DNA of 64,000 bases from positions 1,666,501 to 1,730,500 of the forward strand of contig NZ_CP046393.1 in NCBI RefSeq assembly GCF_009734185.1, in the 5' to 3' direction. The position numbers were made by a program, and so were the translations under genes. This DNA comes from Commensalibacter melissae (GTDB lineage: Bacteria; Pseudomonadota; Alphaproteobacteria; Acetobacterales; Acetobacteraceae). Positions 25,248-33,776 of the stretch are shown here, piece after piece. Under the pieces are notes generated by a model. It was not told where the DNA came from, did not search any database, and saw nothing but the letters and a program-made list of their open reading frames with translations. How positions within the stretch are numbered: the first letter of the stretch is position 1; each line of letters starts with the position of its first letter.

Positions 25248-27017
25248 TCATCTCTTGAATTGATAAACCTTTCTCCAAAATTTTTCTGTCATGATTTTTG
25301 GAACCACTTGTCTATATTCTCTTTTTAATTTTTTGAATCTAACAGCAAATTGAATCATCAATTTCAAACCTAAAAACAATTCGGAAAAAAATTTTTTTTT
25401 ATTATATATCGCTACATAACCTTTATTATATTCACTTGAATAATATAATATATTCCTCTCTAGAAATATTTCATATGGAAAATGTTTTATTTCCTTTTTA
25501 CTCAGAATAAGTCTGTCTCTAATAAAAAAATCAGGAAGAAAAAAACCATTGAAGGTCATAATAATAATGATTTTTTTCAATATAGGAAAACGAACTTGCC
25601 TGATACTTGGTTTTAGTTGATCTATATCAACATCATCCATTTTCTCTGCCGACAATACATTCGAAATGACAGGATATATATCCGTTAAGGATAAATAGCG
25701 TGTCCAGAATTCTGGACCTCGCATAACATGTTGCAAAGCAATGCTAGTAGCTCGGGCAGAAGCATAACGATAGGTTAAAATGGAAATAAATATCCAACGT
25801 ATATAACGCCAGACATAAATCCATAAAGAACAATCTGAATATATCAAAGCCAAAGCAAAATTGGCCCTTACGCTTAAATATCGGGGTAAGGGGCCATCCT
25901 TGTAACGGAAATCCTCTCCAAAAACACATATGCCATTCACAGTAATAATATTGAAATGATTCATTAATCCGAAAAGCATATCATCTCCCTTAACAAAAAA
26001 AGGAAATGGAAAATAATTTACATCTTCAATCTTAAAGGCAAAATGCCACCAAGCACCATATTCAATTTTCTTTTTATCTAAATCAGTCGCTATAATTGTT
26101 TCAAATTTCGATATATCAAGACCACAATATAGCTGTATCAAGCTTAAGGGCTTATACTGGGCACCCTTCTCATGAATGATTGTCGATTCTTTTTCATATA
26201 ACATGGTTCCAGCTATTGCCAATCGCTCCACGACTGAATATTGCAATAATCTGAAAGTCTTGATTATAGATTCAATTTCACAACTGGCATCATCATCCAT
26301 AAAAAGACAATGTGTATAATGATGATCTTTCAAATACAGTAATCCGCGTGTAAATCCCCCGGATCCTCCATAATTGAGATTAGAAATAACAATCGCCTCC
26401 CCTGCCTCTTCTGAAGAAACATCTCGAGAATTATCTACAATAATAAGATCAATGTTGTTTTTAAAAGATTCATTAGATAAAAGCTGCGTTTCTATCCGCC
26501 GAATGGCAGGGATCAGATATTTTTTACGATTATAGTGCGTAATAACTATTCCTAATTTTACATAGTTAACAGGATCTGTTTTGGTGCAAAAAGAACCACC
26601 CTGTATGAAACATTCGCCCTTTGTATCTATTGTAAAATGAAGAATGCCTTGTTTTTTCAATAAAAATGAGCAATCAATGCAAAAACAATTTTGATCTTTA
26701 TTTAAATAAACTTGTTTTTCAATAACACGCTTTGATGAAGAAGGCTGGTAATTTTTGTCTGTCAACCAGAACCTCAATACAAATTCACCTTTTCCCTGTA
26801 ACTGAAAATGAAGATCTTTGAGTTGGCAATATTTACGCCATGTATTTAAGGAAAAATAATTGAAATATGTTCCAAAAGAAATTCTGCAATTTTTTTCAAG
26901 AATAATTCCATCATTTTCCGATAACGGTTGTATACCGCCTTTTTGAATATCAAAATATAATTTTTCTGAAATATCTGATAAATGATTATTAAAAAGCAGA
27001 TTTTGAAGAACATACAT
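25248..27017 (-). CDS. GlfT2-like glycosyltransferase (second copy, lacking the metal-binding histidine)
   Basis: It has the same layout as the first copy: a beta-sandwich-like N-terminus (residues 1-150), then a GT-A core with THYNRK (160-165), YGGSGGFTR (216-224), FMDDD (239-243), WWHFAF (323-328) and GDD (344-346). Where the first copy has VWHEPF, this one has VFGEDF, so Gly367 replaces the histidine that binds the metal in GlfT2. It may use another ligand, transfer a different sugar or be weakly active. The pair is diverged, not a recent duplication. It lies 126 nt downstream of cbiD on the same strand. Confidence 0.85.
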   Translation of the reverse strand: MYVLQNLLFNNHLSDISEKLYFDIQKGGIQPLSENDGIILEKNCRISFGTYFNYFSLNTWRKYCQLKDLHFQLQGKGEFVLRFWLTDKNYQPSSSKRVIEKQVYLNKDQNCFCIDCSFLLKKQGILHFTIDTKGECFIQGGSFCTKTDPVNYVKLGIVITHYNRKKYLIPAIRRIETQLLSNESFKNNIDLIIVDNSRDVSSEEAGEAIVISNLNYGGSGGFTRGLLYLKDHHYTHCLFMDDDASCEIESIIKTFRLLQYSVVERLAIAGTMLYEKESTIIHEKGAQYKPLSLIQLYCGLDISKFETIIATDLDKKKIEYGAWWHFAFKIEDVNYFPFPFFVKGDDMLFGLMNHFNIITVNGICVFGEDFRYKDGPLPRYLSVRANFALALIYSDCSLWIYVWRYIRWIFISILTYRYASARATSIALQHVMRGPEFWTRYLSLTDIYPVISNVLSAEKMDDVDIDQLKPSIRQVRFPILKKIIIIMTFNGFFLPDFFIRDRLILSKKEIKHFPYEIFLERNILYYSSEYNKGYVAIYNKKKFFSELFLGLKLMIQFAVRFKKLKREYRQVVPKIMTEKFWRKVYQFKR

Positions 27018-27143
27018 ATAATATCGGACCCGCTTTCATCTAATGATTGATCTAAACACTTACCTTATTTTAGCAATATTTTCTAATAAAATATGATAAT
27101 CTAATAATTAATCAGAAATCCAATATTTGATATTATTAATACA

Positions 27144-28217
27144 TTATGCAAACGCCCTCCCAAGACAATTACCCTTACGATCAACCATCAGAATTTCGAT
27201 TTTAAAAATCACGGGATCAAGCGTTTCTTTTACAACTGCCAGTGCCTTTTCTGCAATAAAATCAGCCAGTGGCAACCGTTTTACATGACAGTTCCTGAAA
27301 ACCCCCAGGGCAGTATTAGCCAGCCTGACCTTCTCAACAAAACTATCCTCCGCCCCCAATTCCGCAACCCATTCTGCCAATTGTGCAAAATCTACCTGTG
27401 AACGGCCAGAATGAAGATCCAGATGACCTTGTGCCAATTTTGTAAATTTGGCAACGCCTCCTGCCAAGGTTAGCCATTGAACTGGATGTGTTTTTAGATA
27501 TTTCAGAACTCCCCCGACAAAATCACCCATTTCAATAAAGGCGGATTCGGGCAGTGTATAAATTTTTTTAGCCGTTTCTTCAGATACATTCCCGACAGAG
27601 GCAATCAGATGCGTCAAATTTGCAGCCCGTGCCACATCTATCCCGCGATGAATGCTCGCGATCCATGCTGCGCAAGAAAACGGTACAACAATGCCTGTTG
27701 TTCCTAAAATCGATAATCCACCCATAATACCCAGTCTTGGATTCATCGTTTTTTTTGCAAGCTCCTCTCCATTCACAACGCTTATTTCCACCTCTACATC
27801 AGGGGAAGGAAATACCTCGTTCAATGCATACCGGATCATTTGACGAGGTACTGGATTGATTGCAGGCTGACCAACAGGCAATTGTAATCCCGGTTTAGTA
27901 ATTGTCCCCACACCTTTTCCTGCCTTGAAAACAATTCCACGATCAATGGACAAGATTGTTATTCTTACACGGATTTCCGCTCCGTGGGTAACATCAGGAT
28001 CATCCCCCGCATCTTTGATAACCGAGGCAATGGCACAGTGCCGATCCAGAATTTTGTGATTAAAAATCCTAAATGAAACCTTTTTCCCCTGTGGAAGAGT
28101 AATTGTAACACGATCCGAAAAAAAACCACGTTTTAAAGCCAAATAAGCCGCTTTTGCAGCTGCTGTCGCACAAGCCCCCGTTGTCCAACCATATTTTAAT
28201 TTTTTGACATGTTCCAA
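27144..28217 (-). CDS. cbiD: CbiD, (cobalt-)precorrin-5B C1-methyltransferase
   Basis: CbiD methylates C1 of the corrin precursor. In the aerobic pathway this step is normally done by CobF, which I do not see here; CbiD is known to stand in for CobF in some aerobic producers. The signature is YGWTTGACATAAAKAA near residue 9, followed by KDAGDDPDVTHGAEI and GGLSILGTTGIV. The start is TTG: AGGAGG sits four bases upstream and no in-frame ATG fits, so the ribosome binding site decides it. Length (357) is standard. It is divergent from cobB and begins the right cobalamin block. Confidence 0.95.
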   Translation of the reverse strand: MEHVKKLKYGWTTGACATAAAKAAYLALKRGFFSDRVTITLPQGKKVSFRIFNHKILDRHCAIASVIKDAGDDPDVTHGAEIRVRITILSIDRGIVFKAGKGVGTITKPGLQLPVGQPAINPVPRQMIRYALNEVFPSPDVEVEISVVNGEELAKKTMNPRLGIMGGLSILGTTGIVVPFSCAAWIASIHRGIDVARAANLTHLIASVGNVSEETAKKIYTLPESAFIEMGDFVGGVLKYLKTHPVQWLTLAGGVAKFTKLAQGHLDLHSGRSQVDFAQLAEWVAELGAEDSFVEKVRLANTALGVFRNCHVKRLPLADFIAEKALAVVKETLDPVIFKIEILMVDRKGNCLGRAFA

Positions 28218-28220
28218 TAT

Positions 28221-28229
28221 TCCTCCTTT
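28221..28229 (-). promoter_or_regulatory. Strong Shine-Dalgarno that sets the TTG start of cbiD
   Basis: On the minus strand AAGGAGGAA lies directly upstream of the TTG start, with the GGAGG core about 4-5 bases from it. It is one of the best matches to the 16S rRNA tail in the window and supports a non-ATG start. Confidence 0.75.
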
Positions 28230-28367
28230 TCACGAAATAGTAATTTTTTTAATTTAATTCTAAATCAGGGAAAATTGATCTATGATTGCTATTCTTCAAA
28301 TGGCTTGTATTTTACAGGTTATTTCAATCATCAATAAACTTTTTTTCATTCAAGTTCAAATATTTAT

Positions 28368-29687
28368 ATGAACAATCAACCGCATTCTATCAAAGCATTT
28401 ATGATCGCCGCTCCCAAATCGGCAAGTGGAAAAACAACCATTACCCTAGGATTATTAAATGCTTTACGCCGTAAAAACATACATGTTCGTGCGGCAAAAT
28501 CAGGACCAGATTATATCGATCCCGCCTTTCACGCCATCGCAACGCAAAACACATCCTTTAATTTAGATAGCTGGGCCATGCCTTTTCCTTTACTTGACCA
28601 TTTATTTAATGCCTCAACAAAAAGCGCAGAATTATTCATCATTGAATCCTCAATGGGGTTTTTGGACGGCATCGAAAATGAAGAAGGCAAAAGAGGATGT
28701 GGAGCCGATCTGGCAATACGCTACAAGATTCCAATCATATTGGTTCTGGATATTACTGGTCAGGCGCAATCGGCCGCTGCTATTGCCTATGGTTTCGCCA
28801 ATATAAACCCGAAATTCAAGATTCTCGGTGTAATTTTAAATAATGTGGCATCCCCCCGTCATTATCAAAATACCAAAGCTGCCTTTGACCGGATTAATAT
28901 TCCGATATTGGGCAGTGTTCCCCGTAATTCAAAACTTCATTTACCGACAAGGCATCTGGGATTAATTCAAGCCGAAGAACATGAGGATCTGGATAATCAC
29001 CTTGATTTTCTGGCTGATTTTATTGAAGAAAATATAGATCTAAATAAATTATTGTCATATATTCCTCAGCTTTCCATCCCATCAGACAATTCAATTATTG
29101 CCCTACCACCCCTTGGTCAAAGAATAGCAATTGCAAGAGATCTCGCTTTCAGTTTCATTTATCCCCATATTCTTGATGGATGGCATCGGCAGGGAGCTTC
29201 CATCCATTTTTTTTCTCCACTGCAAGATGAGGCACCATCAGAAAAATGTGATAGTTGCTGGCTACCAGGAGGATATCCAGAGCTATATGCGGAAAAAATT
29301 GCCAATGCCAATCAGTTTTTACAGGGTTTACAAAACTTTGCCCAAACTAAAACTGTGCATGGTGAATGCGGGGGATATATGGTTATGGGGAAAAGCCTCA
29401 TTGACAAAAACGGGCAAGCACATAGAATGAGTGGGCTACTCAGCCATAGCTGCAGTTATGCAAAACCTAAAATTCATTTAGGATATCGTATAGCGAGGTT
29501 ACCTAACCAAAACGGGGATCTTACAATATATGGTCATGAATTTCATTACGCAACCCTTTCAGATCCAGGATCTGACCAGCCATATGCTTTACTGAGCGAT
29601 GGAACAGACAATTATCTTGGCCCGGAAGGTGGAAGACGTAATAAAGTTACAGGCTGTTTTTTCCATAGTATTGCATTAAAATCATGA
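28368..29687 (+). CDS. cobB: Cobyrinate (hydrogenobyrinate) a,c-diamide synthase CobB
   Basis: CobB amidates the a and c carboxylates using glutamine and ATP. The N-terminal P-loop is APKSASGKTT near residues 15-24, with KSGPDYIDPAFH following (the family K.GPDYIDP motif) and ESSMGFLDG at about 92-100. The C-terminal class I glutaminase has the nucleophile in GECGGYMVMG and the late HEFHYA histidine. At 439 residues it is complete. It starts the right-hand operon; cobT begins within its stop codon (ATGA). Confidence 0.96.
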   Translation: MNNQPHSIKAFMIAAPKSASGKTTITLGLLNALRRKNIHVRAAKSGPDYIDPAFHAIATQNTSFNLDSWAMPFPLLDHLFNASTKSAELFIIESSMGFLDGIENEEGKRGCGADLAIRYKIPIILVLDITGQAQSAAAIAYGFANINPKFKILGVILNNVASPRHYQNTKAAFDRINIPILGSVPRNSKLHLPTRHLGLIQAEEHEDLDNHLDFLADFIEENIDLNKLLSYIPQLSIPSDNSIIALPPLGQRIAIARDLAFSFIYPHILDGWHRQGASIHFFSPLQDEAPSEKCDSCWLPGGYPELYAEKIANANQFLQGLQNFAQTKTVHGECGGYMVMGKSLIDKNGQAHRMSGLLSHSCSYAKPKIHLGYRIARLPNQNGDLTIYGHEFHYATLSDPGSDQPYALLSDGTDNYLGPEGGRRNKVTGCFFHSIALKS

Positions 29688-30700
29688 AACACTTTAAGTC
29701 TATTACCGAATTAAGAAAATTGTGCCTTGTACTGCCCGAAAAGGATAAAAAAGCTGAACAGGCCACTTTTATCCGCCAGAATAACCTTTTAAAACCTCCT
29801 GGCAGTTTAGGAGAACTTGAAAATCTGGTTGCATGGCTAGCATCCTGGCAAAAAAAAGAAATGCCCAGCCTCGATAAGGTATGTATCATGATTTTTGCTG
29901 GAAACCACGGCATTACCGACGAAAGTGTCACACCCTACAGTGCTGTCGTTACGGAATTGATGGTCACCCAGATCGAACAGGGACATGCAGCCATTAATCA
30001 GCTGGCAAAAACTGCGGGAGCAGAACTGCGAATTATCCCTCTAAATCATTTTGAGAAAACCAAAAACTTCTGTCATGAAGCGGCCATGTCAGAACATGAT
30101 TTCATTAAGGCAGTCGAGACGGGATATAATGCCGTAACACCCAATATCAATCTGCTTTGTTTAGGGGAAGTTGGAATTGGCAATACAACAATAGCTGCCG
30201 CTTTGAGTGCCGCCCTGTTTGGTGGAAATGGCGCCCAATGGGTCAGCAAAGGCACAAGTCAATCGCCTGAATATATCCAGAACAAACAACGTGTTGTTGA
30301 TAAGGCTCTAGCCAAACATCAGGATATTCTCGATGACCCACTTGAAATTTGCCGACACTTTGGTGGATATGAAGAAGCGGCTTTGTTGGGGGCCACTTTG
30401 GCTGCTCGTTATCTCAATATTCCGGTATTATTAGATGGTTTTGTTTGCACCAGCGCTGTTGCTGCATTGCAAAAGCTAAACCCGTCAGGTCTTGATCATG
30501 CAAAAATCAGCCATCTTTCTGCAGAAAAAGGGCATTTGTTATTGGCCGGAAACCTGAACCAATATCCTTTGATAGCCTTTAATATGCGATTGGGAGAAGG
30601 CAGCGGATGCGCAATAACCATTCCAATTCTTCAAGGTGCCCTAGCCTGTTATAAAGGTATGTCCACCTATGATGAGGCCGGATTACCTTCTCCTAAATGA
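29684..30700 (+). CDS. cobT: Nicotinate-nucleotide--dimethylbenzimidazole phosphoribosyltransferase CobT (CobU in Pseudomonas naming)
   Basis: CobT makes alpha-ribazole 5'-phosphate for the lower loop of cobalamin. Signatures are PPGSLGELE near residue 38, FAGNHGITDESV, LGEVGIGNTTIAAAL, and the C-terminal MRLGEGSGCAI, whose glutamate corresponds to the catalytic base. At 338 residues it is normal length. It is coupled to cobB upstream and cobS downstream by 4-nt overlaps. BluB, which would make dimethylbenzimidazole, is not in the window. Confidence 0.96.
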   Translation: MKHFKSITELRKLCLVLPEKDKKAEQATFIRQNNLLKPPGSLGELENLVAWLASWQKKEMPSLDKVCIMIFAGNHGITDESVTPYSAVVTELMVTQIEQGHAAINQLAKTAGAELRIIPLNHFEKTKNFCHEAAMSEHDFIKAVETGYNAVTPNINLLCLGEVGIGNTTIAAALSAALFGGNGAQWVSKGTSQSPEYIQNKQRVVDKALAKHQDILDDPLEICRHFGGYEEAALLGATLAARYLNIPVLLDGFVCTSAVAALQKLNPSGLDHAKISHLSAEKGHLLLAGNLNQYPLIAFNMRLGEGSGCAITIPILQGALACYKGMSTYDEAGLPSPK

Positions 30701-31473
30701 TTTTTCTTTTCGTAAGGAAAGTCATAACTGATTTTTTCAGTAGTCTTTCCTTTTTTTCACGATTGCCAATTCATTATATTTATAATGATTTTCATTTCTT
30801 TTCATTTGCCAGATCCATATGGATTTGGCCATTTATTTCCGCTTTTATCGGTGGACTTGAAGGATGTTTTATTTATACCCTTTCTTTCACCACTCTATCT
30901 TCGTCAATTATCGCCTTTTCAGCATTAGGATTTCATCTATTGCTAACCGGCTGTTTACACGAGGATGGATTGGCAGATTGTGCAGATGGATTTGGTGGCG
31001 GACATAATATTGATCAAAAATTGACCATTATGAAAGATAGCCGTTTAGGCACATACGGGGTTCTAACATTATTAATTGTACTCGGAATACAAATCACCTC
31101 CGTGATCTCTCTAATGACACTTCATCAGAAAATTATTCCGCTTTTAACAGCCATTGCGGTTTTATCCAGATCATCCATGTTGATCCCCGTTTTTATCCTT
31201 TCCCCTGTTCAATCAAAAAGTATGGCCAGTCAGCTTGATCATATTCCATTTATTCCCAGTTTCATTCATTTCACCGTAACGATAAGCATATGTCTCTATC
31301 TCTTAAACTGGAAATTTACAATCTTGTATCTTTTGGTTTCCTTTATAACCGGTTTTTTATTCAGCTTGATTATCAACAACCATATTAAAAGATATAACGG
31401 GGATTGCCTGGGCGCTGTTCAGGTATTATCCACAACCGCTTTACTCGTTACAAGCAATTTGTTGTTTATCTAA
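30697..31473 (+). CDS. cobS: Cobalamin synthase CobS (CobV in Pseudomonas naming)
   Basis: This multi-pass inner-membrane enzyme joins GDP-cobinamide to alpha-ribazole (phosphate). The diagnostic motif HEDGLADCADGFGGG is near residues 90-104, followed by KDSRLGTYG. The rest is hydrophobic with several predicted helices, ending in a helix-rich C-terminus. Length (258) is typical. It overlaps cobT by 4 nt, and its last 33 nt overlap the 3' end of the phosphatase gene on the opposite strand. Confidence 0.95.
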   Translation: MIFLFVRKVITDFFSSLSFFSRLPIHYIYNDFHFFSFARSIWIWPFISAFIGGLEGCFIYTLSFTTLSSSIIAFSALGFHLLLTGCLHEDGLADCADGFGGGHNIDQKLTIMKDSRLGTYGVLTLLIVLGIQITSVISLMTLHQKIIPLLTAIAVLSRSSMLIPVFILSPVQSKSMASQLDHIPFIPSFIHFTVTISICLYLLNWKFTILYLLVSFITGFLFSLIINNHIKRYNGDCLGAVQVLSTTALLVTSNLLFI

Positions 31474-32019
31474 AGCATGTTTTGAAAAAGTAAATAATTC
31501 AATTCGACCAAAATCTGGTAATGGACCTAACAGTTCAATTGATTTTTCTAACGCAATCTGCCTTAAAAGCCGTAAAGGGCCACCATGTGAGACAATCAAA
31601 ATATTTTGACCCTTTTTTTTAATTTCATGCCAAATTTCAATAACCCTAGCAAGAAGTAACCGACCTGTTTCCCCTTCCGGAATCTGCCAATCCCAAGGAT
31701 TTTCTGCCCAGGCATCAATGAATTCCTTGGGGATTTCATCCCATTTTTTTCCTTCCCATAAACCGAAATTCAATTCAATCAAGCGCCTATCTTCCTGATA
31801 TGGAATCTGATATTGCAATGCAATGGCACGGGCCAACTTGAGACAACGTGACAAAGGGGAAGTATAAATCTGATCAATTGCAAACCCTTCTGGAATCGAA
31901 ACATATTGTTCCCATCCATTTCGTAAAGGTATATCTGAATGCCCGTAACATATGCCAGCAGGAATCTGAACAGGTGGATGACGCATTAAACCAATCTGGA
32001 AATGATCATTTATGCTCAT
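31441..32019 (-). CDS. Histidine phosphatase family protein, probable alpha-ribazole phosphatase (CobC type)
   Basis: This phosphoglycerate-mutase-like phosphatase has its phospho-histidine in LMRHPP (Arg13, His14), YTSPLSRC near residue 53, and the second histidine in VSHGG. RHP instead of RHG is usual for CobC-type members of cobalamin clusters. It probably removes the phosphate from alpha-ribazole-phosphate or adenosylcobalamin-phosphate. The name CobC is also used for a different enzyme, so I leave the symbol empty. It lies 22 nt downstream of the small membrane-protein gene on the same strand and overlaps cobS tail to tail. Confidence 0.88.
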   Translation of the reverse strand: MSINDHFQIGLMRHPPVQIPAGICYGHSDIPLRNGWEQYVSIPEGFAIDQIYTSPLSRCLKLARAIALQYQIPYQEDRRLIELNFGLWEGKKWDEIPKEFIDAWAENPWDWQIPEGETGRLLLARVIEIWHEIKKKGQNILIVSHGGPLRLLRQIALEKSIELLGPLPDFGRIELFTFSKHALDKQQIACNE

Positions 32020-32041
32020 AATAATGAATCAACCTGTCCTT

Positions 32042-32194
32042 TCATTCATCAAAATCATTAAGATCCTGTTGAAAATTTTTTTTCTGTTCTTCTCTGCTCC
32101 AACGCCCCAATATCACATCCCATAACGCACAGATTATGGAATACATTACCAGTAAAACAATACAGGTTGATAAGAAAATAATTGCTGCCGCCAT
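32042..32194 (-). CDS. Small single-pass membrane protein, 50 residues, function unknown
   Basis: MAAAIIFLSTCIVLLVMYS begins a hydrophobic segment of about 25 residues, followed by WDVILGRWSREE and an acidic, glutamine-rich tail ending in LNDFDE. An AAGGAAAAG ribosome binding site lies about 6 nt before the ATG, which argues for a real gene. It reads in the same direction as the downstream phosphatase (22-nt gap) and may share its transcript. I do not recognise the family; a small subunit of a membrane complex is possible but unsupported. Confidence 0.65.
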   Translation of the reverse strand: MAAAIIFLSTCIVLLVMYSIICALWDVILGRWSREEQKKNFQQDLNDFDE

Positions 32195-32358
32195 ATTCTT
32201 TTCCTTTCTTACCAACCTGCCATCAGAAAATTTAATAAAAAAATTAATGTATTCTATTCTTTAAACTATAATCCAGATTGTCATAAAATCCGACCGTTTG
32301 TAAACTATACGTTTTTTTTACATGAAATAGAATTCTTAATTTTCAAACCACATTGTTA

Positions 32359-33219
32359 TTATGGTAAATTTTCCTTAATATATGGCGGGAGACAAAAAGA
32401 TGCCATATGAACATCTGGAGACCAGTACCGTGTCAATCCTTCAAGTTTTGCCACCTTTGCTCGTTGCTTAATTATATCAACTGTTTGATTGGTTGGATTT
32501 TCTTTTTTTCCTGCAATCCCTAGCGTCATAAATCCACCCACATAGGTTGGAACCGCAGCGACATAAGCCGATACATATGAAAAGAATTTTTTACGACGCA
32601 AACTAGTTTCCCGCAATTCCTCGGCTTGCATAAACGGAACACCACATTGATTCACAATCAGGCCGTCTCCAGTTAAAATTCTGGCTGCATTTCGATAAAA
32701 ATCATCCGTAAATAAAACTTCACCAACACCAATTGGATCAGTGCTATCCACAATTATAACATCAAAACTTTCCTTTGGCGCATCGGCAACATACTGGATA
32801 CCATCCCCAATAATCACTTCCGCACGTGGATCATTCCAGCAATCTTTTGAAATTTCAGGCAGAAATTCCTTGGACAGAGCGATAACATCCCCATCAATCT
32901 CCACCATAACCGCCTTTTCAACTGTTTGATGCTGTAAAACCCGACGTAAAACCCCACCATCTCCAGCACCAATAATCAGAACACGCTTTGCATTGCCATG
33001 TATCAACAAGGGAACATGAACAAGCATTTCCTGATATACAAATTCATCTTTTTCAGTAATCTGGGTCACGCCATCTAGGAATAAAACCTTGCCATATTCT
33101 TCATTTTCAATAATACGTATATCCTGAAATAAAGATTTTTTATGCACGATTTCCCTATCAGCACGGAAGCTCTGTTTCCAGGCCGGATACAACGTTTCAT
33201 CAACCCATTTAAAAGACAT
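32359..33219 (-). CDS. speE: Spermidine synthase (polyamine aminopropyltransferase) SpeE
   Basis: SpeE transfers the aminopropyl group from decarboxylated SAM to putrescine. The nucleotide-binding loop is GAGDGG (residues 84-89). Asp158 and Asp161 in VDSTDPIG are the catalytic/binding acids, and the N-terminal FQDIRIIENEEYGKVLFLDG is a family signature, as is EMLVHVPLL. At 286 residues it is full length. It is downstream of speD on the same strand, but a strong terminator-like hairpin lies between them, so part of speE expression may be attenuated or separately promoted. Confidence 0.97.
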   Translation of the reverse strand: MSFKWVDETLYPAWKQSFRADREIVHKKSLFQDIRIIENEEYGKVLFLDGVTQITEKDEFVYQEMLVHVPLLIHGNAKRVLIIGAGDGGVLRRVLQHQTVEKAVMVEIDGDVIALSKEFLPEISKDCWNDPRAEVIIGDGIQYVADAPKESFDVIIVDSTDPIGVGEVLFTDDFYRNAARILTGDGLIVNQCGVPFMQAEELRETSLRRKKFFSYVSAYVAAVPTYVGGFMTLGIAGKKENPTNQTVDIIKQRAKVAKLEGLTRYWSPDVHMASFCLPPYIKENLP

Positions 33220-33249
33220 TAAATTCTGCTTTCACCTTTATTGAATGAC

Positions 33250-33281
33250 AAAAAAAACTGGACAATATTCTTTTGTCCAGT
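33250..33281 (-). terminator. Intrinsic terminator or attenuator between speD and speE
   Basis: On the minus strand ACTGGACA and TGTCCAGT form a perfect 8-bp stem around a 9-nt loop and are followed at once by a run of at least seven T. It sits in the 92-nt gap between speD and speE, so transcripts from speD should partly end here. Confidence 0.75.
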
Positions 33282-33311
33282 GTTTGTTACTGCTATAGAA
33301 ATATCGTTTTT

Positions 33312-33776
33312 CTATAAATTTTCTTTCCCACGCCTCTGTTCGTCCAGTACAATTCTTTCAGGTTTAAAGAAATGTTGTAAAACAGGAATGGCAAGATACG
33401 GATCACAAGAACCACACATGAAAATGTCCAGAGCAGCAAAATTCCGTTCTGGCCAGGTATGAATGGAAATATGGCTTTCCGCCAAAACAACAACACCAGA
33501 AACCCCACCATTCGGTGAAAAATGATGAAAATGACTGTGTAATATCGTGGCCCCAGCTACAACAGCAGCTTCACACAAGATGCGATCAATCTCTTCTGGA
33601 TTATCCAGATTGGTTGCATCCCACAAATCAACAAGAAGATGCGTTCCTGCAAAACGCATACCATCTTTAACAATAAAATAATCTTTACGATCTTCCATAT
33701 TTTCTGAAAAATCAATTGAAACCTGGTTATTTCTCGGAGTTTCCGAGACCATCCCCAGTTGAGCAAGTCCGTTCAT
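33312..33776 (-). CDS. speD: S-adenosylmethionine decarboxylase proenzyme SpeD
   Basis: SpeD supplies decarboxylated SAM for SpeE. The self-cleaving pyruvoyl enzyme is recognised from ESHISIHTWPE: cleavage is expected between Glu100 and Ser101, which becomes the pyruvoyl group. His106 and Cys121 (FMCG) are the other conserved active-site residues. HLLVDLWDA and HHFSPNGGVSG are further signatures. I chose the ATG at 33776 because AGGGG is six bases upstream; the GTG immediately before it would be too close. The N-terminal 30 residues are longer than in minimal bacterial SpeD. The leader is structured and overlaps a possible upstream reading frame. Confidence 0.95.
   Translation of the reverse strand: MNGLAQLGMVSETPRNNQVSIDFSENMEDRKDYFIVKDGMRFAGTHLLVDLWDATNLDNPEEIDRILCEAAVVAGATILHSHFHHFSPNGGVSGVVVLAESHISIHTWPERNFAALDIFMCGSCDPYLAIPVLQHFFKPERIVLDEQRRGKENL

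Noticed and set aside
17026-27143. Insertion sequence, integrase or direct repeats bounding the polysaccharide island
   Set aside because: No transposase or integrase reading frame is present, and the flanks at 17026-17543 and 27018-27143 show no matching direct or inverted repeats by eye.
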